From: Bacteriovoracaceae bacterium
GTDB lineage: Bacteria > Bdellovibrionota > Bacteriovoracia > Bacteriovoracales > Bacteriovoracaceae
DNA: 10,299 nt
Reading direction: 5' to 3'
Assembly: GCA_023146355.1 (NCBI GenBank)
Contig: JAGLCH010000082.1
Coordinates: forward strand, 1-10,299
The notes beneath the pieces are model-generated. The model had not been told where the DNA came from. It was given only the letters and a program-made list of their open reading frames with translations, and did not search any database. The translations under genes were made by a program, and so were the position numbers. Below, one piece after another: positions 1-7,400 of this stretch. Within the stretch, counting starts at the first letter, position 1. Each line of letters begins with the position of its first letter.

Positions 1-2622
1 ACCGACCAGAATATGGATCACTATGATATTGATTTTTTTACTGACTCAAATTGTTTGATCCCTTCAGTTCTTCCTACTTACACTCCAGTCGCGGCCCCTC
101 TCGTTACTCCTATTTCCATTCCGACAATGGGTACAGATGGAACCTACTGGGTACAGGTGACTGGATATGACAAGTCTGGTCTGAGCGATGTTTCAACTTG
201 TTCAATTGCAGTATTGCCTGCCAATACTTCACCTACCATGACTGTTGATACTACAGCGCCAATTGATAACATTGCTAATCCGCAATTTGCTCAATTGGCG
301 ACAAACGATGGAACAGCAAGTTTAAGCTGGACCCATTTTACCGATGCCACTTTGGATTACTATACCTTTGAACTTTATTCTGATTCAGCATGTGGAACCG
401 TCCATACATACCCAACAACTAATGCTGTTCCAGCTTCTTCGGCAAGTGTCTCTTTAGTTGGACTTGTCGATGGCGAATACTGGGTAAAAATCAAAGCTTT
501 TGATAGGGGGACTCCCGTTAAGTCAACGGAGAGTAGCTGTTCTGTAGATTCTGTTGTTATCGATTCGCTTGCACCTGCGAGTGCCTCTCCGGCAAACCTT
601 CAGTTTATTGCACCTTATGATGATGATGGCGCAAGTATTGCTGTGAGTTGGGAACATTTTATTGAATCTAATCTTAAACACTATGTCGTTAAGGTATATG
701 ATGCAACAGGGTGCTCTGGTGCCGTCGTTGACTTTTCTGCGCTTGCATCGACATCTAATTTTCTTATACTATCGACCAATGTTTTTCCTGATGGTGAATA
801 TTGGTTAGAAGTTACTGCTGAGGATATTGCTGGTAATACTACAACTGTTTGTTCTCAAGCGCTCTCTTCCTATCCTGCAGCACCAGTTTCCCCTTTTGGT
901 TCTGTAATTGTAGACACTGGTGCACCGGCAGACTACAGTGCAATAGAGCCTACCTTTTCAAGTAGTTTAGACGCCGATGGAGATGGGATTATTGTCTCAT
1001 GGGGAGGCTTTGGTGCTATCACTGATAGAATTATTTTCTTTACGACTACTCTTTACTCCGATGTGTGTGTAACACCTGTCACTAGTTCTAATACTTCCGG
1101 CCTCGTTCAAGTTGTAACCTTTGATGGCCTTTCTGATAATACTTATTATGCTCGTGTTGTTGGGGAAGACATGTTTGGAAATACCATGACGACTTCTTGT
1201 TCGAGTACAACTGTCGAGGTCGATTCAACCGCTCCTGGAGCTCCAGTATCAAATCCAACTTTTAATGCTGCCATTGTCGACTCAAAAAAACTAGATGATG
1301 ACGGTAATAATGTTGAGGTCAACTGGGTTATATTTAGTGATGCCATTAGTTATGAAATTTTGGTTTACTCTGACGCAACTTGTTCGACTCTTGTTAATAC
1401 TTTTACTTCTACAGAGACAGGAGCAGGACCATTCACAGATAGTAGTAAAGTTGATGGACTTGATAGTGGAAAATACTGGGTAAAAGTTCGCGGTAGCGAT
1501 GAATTTTCACGCACCACTACTAGTAATTGTTCGACTGAGGTTATCTATGTGGATAAGGACGCTCCGACGTTAGCTAGCGGAGCTATCTTTTTTACAGAGT
1601 CGGTTGTTGCTGCAGGGGCCGTGACTCCTTTTACGTGGAGTGGTTTTACAGATACTTTTCACAATATCTATGAGTACTCCGTTGAATTTTTTGATGATGT
1701 ATCTTGCGCTAGTTCTTATGGAAGCGTATCGATGCCCTATCCCGGTTATAATGGAGTCGGCGCTTTTACTGTTCTTACTATTGGTGTTGCTTCCAACCCT
1801 CTTCCTACGACTTCCTTTGGTGTTAGTTTTACTGCTGAAGGAACTTATCGTGCCATCGTCACTGCAACTGATTTTGCCGGAAATGTTACTACATCTAATT
1901 GTGTAGACAGTGACAGCGTGGTTGTTGATGGAACTGCTCCAACCGCCCCAACCTGGAATACATATCCTACAGCAGATCTTGATGGCAATAATATATCTAT
2001 TTCATGGAATGCCTCAACTGATGCAAACCTTTGGCAGTATCTGGTTCAGGTTTACAATGCGACTTCCTGCGGTGGCGCCATTGTTGAAAATTTTTATGTT
2101 GCGGCACCAACAATTAATACCAGCTTAAATGGTCTAGGGGACGGGATTTACTCTGCAACTGTTACTGCTTGGGATTTTGCTGCGGCATCTATTCCTGCAG
2201 GACACACTACGGTTAGTGCATGTTCATCCGATCTTGTTATTGGATCTCCCAATCTTGAAATTAGTAATGATGGGGTAACATTTGGCTCTGCGACAACGAC
2301 GCATAATTTTGGATCTTTGATAGTTCCTGCGACAAAGACTATTACGGTTAAAAATAATGGTACGGCAGCAGCTACTGTTCCACTTATTGTTTCGACTGTT
2401 CCCGCGATTGGTATAACTCCGGTCGCTGATGTCCTAACTGATTACTTCTATGTTTCAACAGATAATTGTACCGGAGCGGTGTTGGCCATCGGAGCATCCT
2501 GCACTTTCGATGTTCTATTTCATGGTAAAACTGCTCCCTCTGGTAGTGGCTTTGTAGTGGTAATTGTGTCTGGAGCTGCTGAAGGTGGTGTATCGGCCAC
2601 TTTAGATGGGGTTATTCCATGA
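1..2622 (+). CDS. Extracellular Ig/Fn3-like repeat protein, choice-of-anchor D-type C-terminus (5' partial)
   Basis: The frame is open from base 1 (codons T-D-Q-N precede the first ATG at 13), so the start and any signal peptide lie outside the window. Residue numbers here count from that ATG. The visible part is a chain of seven beta-sandwich-like repeats of about 100-125 residues, the first incomplete. They are punctuated by a VD-x-x-AP linker whose Asp falls at residues 79, 184, 301, 404, 514 and 639. Each repeat shows a W-x-x-F strand, a Y-S-D-x-x-C strand and a dGxYWvkV-x-a-x-D strand, and carries exactly two Cys. Residues about 745-869 resemble the ASPM/SPD-2/Hydin-like choice-of-anchor D domain (N-F-G-S-L near 765, IGASCTFDVLF at 826-836). 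Such proteins are usually surface or secreted adhesion or scaffold proteins; the ligand is unknown. No sortase motif or C-terminal membrane segment is seen. The stop overlaps the next start (ATGA). Confidence 0.85.
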   Translation, partial: TDQNMDHYDIDFFTDSNCLIPSVLPTYTPVAAPLVTPISIPTMGTDGTYWVQVTGYDKSGLSDVSTCSIAVLPANTSPTMTVDTTAPIDNIANPQFAQLATNDGTASLSWTHFTDATLDYYTFELYSDSACGTVHTYPTTNAVPASSASVSLVGLVDGEYWVKIKAFDRGTPVKSTESSCSVDSVVIDSLAPASASPANLQFIAPYDDDGASIAVSWEHFIESNLKHYVVKVYDATGCSGAVVDFSALASTSNFLILSTNVFPDGEYWLEVTAEDIAGNTTTVCSQALSSYPAAPVSPFGSVIVDTGAPADYSAIEPTFSSSLDADGDGIIVSWGGFGAITDRIIFFTTTLYSDVCVTPVTSSNTSGLVQVVTFDGLSDNTYYARVVGEDMFGNTMTTSCSSTTVEVDSTAPGAPVSNPTFNAAIVDSKKLDDDGNNVEVNWVIFSDAISYEILVYSDATCSTLVNTFTSTETGAGPFTDSSKVDGLDSGKYWVKVRGSDEFSRTTTSNCSTEVIYVDKDAPTLASGAIFFTESVVAAGAVTPFTWSGFTDTFHNIYEYSVEFFDDVSCASSYGSVSMPYPGYNGVGAFTVLTIGVASNPLPTTSFGVSFTAEGTYRAIVTATDFAGNVTTSNCVDSDSVVVDGTAPTAPTWNTYPTADLDGNNISISWNASTDANLWQYLVQVYNATSCGGAIVENFYVAAPTINTSLNGLGDGIYSATVTAWDFAAASIPAGHTTVSACSSDLVIGSPNLEISNDGVTFGSATTTHNFGSLIVPATKTITVKNNGTAAATVPLIVSTVPAIGITPVADVLTDYFYVSTDNCTGAVLAIGASCTFDVLFHGKTAPSGSGFVVVIVSGAAEGGVSATLDGVIP

Positions 2623-3317
2623 AAATAATAATAGTTTTTTTACTAATCACCTCTGTTGCTCACGCAGTTACCATTGATCAGTGTATCCAAGAGGGAGATA
2701 ATTTTGGTGATGGGAGAGGAAATGATTCCGTTAGTGATCAGTGTATTGAGTTAGTGCTAACTGATTCCAACTCCGTAGTTTCCGCAGATGGCGACATTTT
2801 AGTTACCGGGCAAAAGAATATACTCATCACGACTAATCATATAACAAAAACGGTGAAGTATATCTCAGGAAAGGCATCACTTTTAAATGATATTTCTCAA
2901 GTTCACTTTGACCTCTCTCGTATGAGGTCATTAGTTTACAGCAAAGCAACTAGGTACTTATTGAGCTTTAATTTTAATTCTTATGGAAATGTTGCGCCAA
3001 TTTATCGTTTTAAGCTGAGAGAGTTAGAAGCAGAAGTTTCTCAAGTACTTCAGCTGCCAGGTGTTGGTCTTAATGCTATTTTATTTAAAAATAATGAGAT
3101 TCGTTTCTACCGTGAAAAAGCGATGGAACACGCTCACAGACCAGAAAATAATATAAAAATAAAGTACAAGTTACTGGATAAAGAAGGGGCATTTGGAACG
3201 ATCAATTCAATTAGTTACGACAAGACAAAGGGATTGTTCATTCTTGATTCAGAGAAAGGTAAGTTCTCAGTAGAGTTAGAGAAGCTTCCCTCTGTCGTCA
3301 TCAAATCCCTGTTATAG
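2619..3317 (+). CDS. Secreted protein of unknown function, coupled to the repeat protein
   Basis: I do not recognise this 232-residue protein. Residues 1-16 form a short Sec signal peptide (MK, hydrophobic core, A-H-A before V17), with no lipobox Cys, so a soluble periplasmic or secreted product of about 216 residues is predicted. The mature part begins with two Cys (22 and 42), each in a D-Q-C-I motif, on either side of a Gly/Asp-rich stretch; a disulfide loop is plausible. The rest looks beta-rich (alternating hydrophobic strands, S-Y-D-K-T-K-G-L-F-I-L-D near 199-210), which could suit a propeller-like or sandwich fold, but no family motif is evident. Its ATG shares bases with the upstream TGA, so it is probably translated by coupling and works with, or is exported alongside, the repeat protein. 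Its last 6 bp overlap the end of htpX on the other strand. Confidence 0.8.
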   Translation: MKIIIVFLLITSVAHAVTIDQCIQEGDNFGDGRGNDSVSDQCIELVLTDSNSVVSADGDILVTGQKNILITTNHITKTVKYISGKASLLNDISQVHFDLSRMRSLVYSKATRYLLSFNFNSYGNVAPIYRFKLRELEAEVSQVLQLPGVGLNAILFKNNEIRFYREKAMEHAHRPENNIKIKYKLLDKEGAFGTINSISYDKTKGLFILDSEKGKFSVELEKLPSVVIKSLL

Positions 3318-4193
3318 TTTTTTTAGTGCCTCGATCCGATCATCTAAACTCGGGTGAGTTGAAAATAGCGCTACCATTCCACCCTTTGATGAAATTTGCA
3401 TTGATTTGATTGGTGACTTCTCATTTTGAAGTCCCTCGTAGTTTCTCTTTAGTGATTCAAGGGCAGAGATCATTTTTTGCTTTCCACCTAGATGTGCACT
3501 ACCGGCATCTGCCTTGAATTCGCGAAAGCGGGAAAACCAACTGACTACAATCCCAGCAAGAAGGCCGAACATCATTTCAAATGCCATAACCACGAACATA
3601 TTAGCGATCCAGCCAAGGCCTTCACCTTCTTCGTCGTCACCTCGCAAGAATTGCGATACAGCAAATGCTGCTATTCGGGCAAAGAACATTACAAAGGCGT
3701 TGACCACCCCTTGAACTAAAGTCATGGTAACCATGTCCCCATTGGCAATATGAGCGACCTCATGGGCAAGAACTCCCTCAACTTCTTCTTTAGTCATAGA
3801 GTTCATTAGTCCAGTTGATACGGCCACAAGTGAATTCGATTTACTGGGTCCAGTGGCAAAGGCATTCACTTCAGGCGAATTATAAATTGCCACTTCTGGC
3901 ATTTTGGAGAGTCCAGCTTTTCGAGCAAGAGTATAGATTGTGTTGACTAATTGACCGTGGGGGCCTGTTTGAGTGAGAATTTCAAGACCCATTGTTTTTT
4001 TAGCAATCCACTTAGACATCTGAAGAGAGATAAAGGCGCCGCCCATCCCCCATACCAAACAGAACATCATTAAACTAGTGTAGTTGATGCCATAAGAACT
4101 CATATAAGGTGCAATGCCAAGCAGGTTCATTACCAAAGACAGCATTACGAGAATGAGAATATTTACTCCAAAAAAAAGTGCAGCTCTTTTCAT
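3312..4193 (-). CDS. htpX: Membrane zinc metalloprotease HtpX (M48B)
   Basis: HtpX is an inner-membrane endopeptidase that cuts misfolded or damaged membrane proteins on the cytoplasmic side and backs up FtsH in envelope quality control. The 293 residues match the family length. Two N-terminal membrane segments (about 4-27 and 36-58) are followed by the protease domain. HEVAH at 144-148 gives the two zinc His and the catalytic Glu, and E225 in the RFREFKADA motif is the expected third zinc ligand. Two more hydrophobic segments lie at about 156-180 and 195-219. The C-terminal STHPSLDDRIEAL motif (279-290) is a family hallmark. A GGAG ribosome-binding site (complement of 4200-4203) lies 6 nt before the ATG, supporting this start. 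It is divergent from ygfK and convergent with the secreted-protein gene. In enterics htpX is under Cpx/heat-shock control; no recognisable CpxR or sigma-32 site was identified here. Confidence 0.95.
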   Translation of the reverse strand: MKRAALFFGVNILILVMLSLVMNLLGIAPYMSSYGINYTSLMMFCLVWGMGGAFISLQMSKWIAKKTMGLEILTQTGPHGQLVNTIYTLARKAGLSKMPEVAIYNSPEVNAFATGPSKSNSLVAVSTGLMNSMTKEEVEGVLAHEVAHIANGDMVTMTLVQGVVNAFVMFFARIAAFAVSQFLRGDDEEGEGLGWIANMFVVMAFEMMFGLLAGIVVSWFSRFREFKADAGSAHLGGKQKMISALESLKRNYEGLQNEKSPIKSMQISSKGGMVALFSTHPSLDDRIEALKKL

Positions 4194-4215
4194 TTATTAC
4201 TCCGTGATTAATTAC

Positions 4216-4238
4216 TTACCCCTATATAATGAGGGTAA
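4216..4238. promoter_or_regulatory. Inverted repeat TTACCC-N11-GGGTAA, possible operator
   Basis: Perfect 6 bp arms (4216-4221 and 4233-4238) flank an AT-rich 11 bp centre that contains the candidate htpX -10 region. A dimeric regulator binding here would block that promoter. It could instead be a hairpin in a ygfK leader. No regulator family can be named from the arms alone. Confidence 0.35.
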
Positions 4239-4253
4239 ATTTTTCAGCGTCAA
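4225..4253 (-). promoter_or_regulatory. Possible htpX promoter
   Basis: On the minus strand a good -35 (TTGACG, complement of 4248-4253) faces htpX. The best -10 choices are poor: TATATA (4223-4228) with a long 19 bp spacer, or ATTATA (4225-4230) at 17 bp. Transcription would start near 4216, about 23 nt before the start codon. The assignment rests mainly on the -35 and is weak. Confidence 0.3.
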
Positions 4254-4286
4254 GGCTGGTAATTGTAAAAAACAAACCGACTACTT

Positions 4287-4304
4287 ATGCTAGTATTTTA
4301 GCAT
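4287..4304. promoter_or_regulatory. Inverted repeat ATGCTA-N6-TAGCAT, possible operator
   Basis: Perfect 6 bp arms (4287-4292 and 4299-4304) are separated by 6 bp in the middle of the htpX/ygfK divergent region, about 135 bp upstream of ygfK. The geometry (18 bp overall) fits a helix-turn-helix dimer site. Function is inferred from position and symmetry only. Confidence 0.35.
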
Positions 4305-4439
4305 GTGAAACTAAATAAAAGTACCCCTAGGGGATTTTTTGATTAAACAGTTTTAATTCACACAGTTTATTTGTTGTGTTAAATTTTTGTATAAAAGAAA
4401 ATACCTAAACCTCATGATAACCAGTAACAAGGAAGAAAT

Positions 4440-7400
4440 ATGTCTGACAGAATGAATCCGCTCTCACTTGAGCATCTTCTGAAGCTCACACTTAATGAGT
4501 ACGAGCAAAAGGGAAGTATTTTTGGAGTTTCAAAGCACTCGTTCTTTATCCCTTCAAACCACCCTGAGCTTCGCATGAAGCGCTATGGCCAGCAGCTAGA
4601 CACTCCATTTGGTGTTGCGGCCGGTCCTCAAACTCAGCTCTCTCAGAATATTATTGCTTCTTGGCTAACAGGATCGAGATATATTGAGCTCAAGACGATT
4701 CAAACTCTAGATGAACTTGAAGTTAGTAAGCCTTGTATTGACATGGAGGACCAGGGATACAACTGCGAATGGTCTCAGGAGCTAAAGCTTAATGAGTCGT
4801 TCAAAGAATATCTTAATGCATGGATTGTTATTCATATTCTAAAACATAAGTTGGGCCTAGAAAATGATTCCAAAGATCTTGGCTGTATTTTTAATATGAG
4901 TTGTGGATATAACCTCGAAGGGATTCTTGAAGAAAACGTTCAGACGTTCCTTAAGAAAATGAGAAACTGCGAGAATGATCTTAAAGAAGCACTCGATATT
5001 GTGCGTCCAATTTACCCAGAAGTAGACAAATTAGAGATTCCTGCTCAAATTACAGATAATATTACTCTTTCTACAATGCACGGCTGCCCTCCTGATGAAA
5101 TTGAAAAGATTGCAATGTACCTTCTTGAAGAACAGGGCCTTCATACAGCTGTAAAACTCAATCCAACTCTCAATGGAGCAGAGGATCTTAGAGAAATACT
5201 CAATGACAAACTGGGTTACCACGATGTAATTATTCCTGATCTTGCCTTTGGTCATGATCTTAAGTATCCAGATGGAATTAAGCTTCTCGCAAATCTTCAA
5301 AAGCGCGCAAAAGAACTTGGTCTAGAGTTTGGTATAAAACTAACCAACACACTTGAGTCTGAGAACCATAAGGACAACTTCGATAAAGTGAACGAGATGA
5401 TGTATATGTCTGGCCGTCCACTTCACGCCCTTGCAATCAACCTCGCGAACAAACTTCAAAAAGAATTTAACGGTGAACTCGATATTACTTTTTCATCAGG
5501 GGCAGATGCATTTAATGTTATGCATGTTTTAGGATGTGACATTAAACCAATCACTGTATCAACAGACCTTCTAAAGCCAGGCGGGTATGAAAGGACAGTG
5601 CAGTACGCTACAAATACTTCTGCGCATATGAAGATGCTTGGCGCCTCTAATCTTGATGAACTTGTTTACAAGACCGCAGGCAAAAAGTGTGGAGAGGGAT
5701 TCTTTTCTAAGCTTTTTGGATGCGGAACACCAAGACAAGAAGTGCGTTTGAAAAATATCTCAAACTACCTTCCAAAGATTTTAAACGACAAGAGATACCA
5801 TAAAAATGCTTATCCATGGAACCTTGTTAAGACAGAACGTGAACTTGGAAAATTTGATTGTATTCAAGCTCCATGTAATGACACTTGTCCAACCCATCAA
5901 GACATTCCTTCTTATATGCATCTTGTTGGGGAAGGGAGGACTGCAGAGGCGCTTGAAGTTATTCGTCAAACAAATCCATTCCCAAATTCAACAGGTGTAG
6001 CTTGTGACCACGCCTGTGAAGATAAGTGTAGCCGCTTGAATTACGATGATACCGTACAGATTCGTGATATTAAAAGATATGCCGCAATGAAAGAGCAAGA
6101 GGTCGAGACAATTCTTCCAAAAAGATCCCTAGAAAAGAAAGTGGCAATTATTGGTGGTGGGCCTGCTGGGCTTTCTGCCGCTTTTTATTTGGCATATGAA
6201 GGATTTAAAGTTGAGGTATTTGAAGCTAAAAATCTTTTGGGGGGAATGTTAACTCATGCCCTTCCAAACTTTAGAACTTCAAAAGGAGTTGTTGAGAAAG
6301 ATATCCAGAGAATAAAATCTCTAGGTGTTACAATTCATGAAAATACTCCCGTTGATGCTACAAAATTTTCAGAACTTAAAGAGGCATTTGATTATCACTT
6401 TGTTGCAATTGGGGCACAGAAATCTAAGACTCTCGGAATTGATGGTGAAGATGCTGAAAATGTTGTGGGGCACCTGCAGTTTCTTGAGAGTGTGAAGCTG
6501 AGTAAGCTAACCTCTCTTCCAAAAAGAGTCGTTGTTATTGGTGGCGGTAACTCTGCCATCGATTGTGTTAGAACAGCGAAACGCCTTGTTCCTGAAGGCG
6601 GAGAAGCTATTTTACTCTACAGAAGAACAGTTGCTCAGATGCCTGCTAACCGCGAAGAGATCGAAGAGCTGCTAGATGAAAATATAAAAGTTATGGAGCT
6701 TTCGGCGCCAAATAAAGTTGCTGTTACAGACGGTAAGGTATCGGGGCTTGAGTGCTACAAAATGGAACTTGGCAGTCCTGATGAATCTGGACGTCGTAGA
6801 CCTCAAAAAATTGAAGGGAGTGAATTTACACTCGATGTGGATTTTATTGTTAAGGCCATTGGCCAAGACATCAATACTGACTTCATCAAGGAGATCGTGC
6901 CTATAACAAATTGGGGAACAGTTGATTCTCCTTCAGTTTTTGTTAAGGATAATATCCTTACTGGCGGTGATGTATTTCGTGGACCTTCATCAATCATTCA
7001 AGGTGTGGCCGATGGAAAGAATGCAGCATTTGAAATTATGTCAAAAGAAGGTGTTGAAGTTCCAACTTTCACCAAAATATTGAAAGGCCTTTCTGTTAAC
7101 GATATAAAGAAAAAGCGTTCAGAGAGAATTTACGGGAAGCACCTTCCAAAGACTTCAGAAAGTTGCCGTAATGACTTCACTCAAGTCATTCAGACATTCA
7201 CTGATGAGCAAGCTGCGATTGAAGCTTCAAGGTGTCTTATGTGTGATGAGCTTTGTGATGTGTGTACAACCGTTTGTCCAAACCGCGCCAATATTGGTTA
7301 TGAGATTGACACTGTCGATTACACAATTGCAGATGTTATCGTCGCTAGTGGAAATACTTCCGAAGGTATTAGTGCAAGGTATGCCATCGACCAGGAGCGA

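Noticed and set aside
1146..1346. Minus-strand open frame of 66 codons inside the repeat-protein gene
   Set aside because: No ribosome-binding site or domain; a strong long repeat-protein frame covers it on the other strand.
247..1930. Tandem DNA repeats or a CRISPR-like array
   Set aside because: The periodicity is at the protein-domain level; the DNA of the repeats has diverged and no constant repeat/spacer pattern exists.
1640..2128. Two plus-strand frames (1640-1906, 1910-2128) with Leu-rich, membrane-like translations
   Set aside because: They are out-of-frame readings of the T-rich repeat-protein codons, which give false Leu/Met-rich translations.
3492..3719. Plus-strand open frames opposite htpX
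   Set aside because: They lie entirely within the conserved htpX coding region and show no start signal or recognisable motif.
4324..4340. CCCCTAGGGG followed by a T-run as an intrinsic terminator
   Set aside because: The palindrome leaves at most a 2 nt loop, so a stable hairpin is unlikely, and no gene ends just upstream in that direction.
4353..4382. TTAATTCACA/TGTGTTAA near-inverted repeat upstream of ygfK
   Set aside because: The arms are offset by 2 bases and the stretch is very AT-rich; not distinguishable from chance.
4390..4395. TATAAA as the ygfK -10 box
   Set aside because: The position is reasonable but the hexamers 16-18 bp upstream (TTATTT, TTTATT) match the -35 consensus poorly, and the region has many similar AT-rich hexamers.
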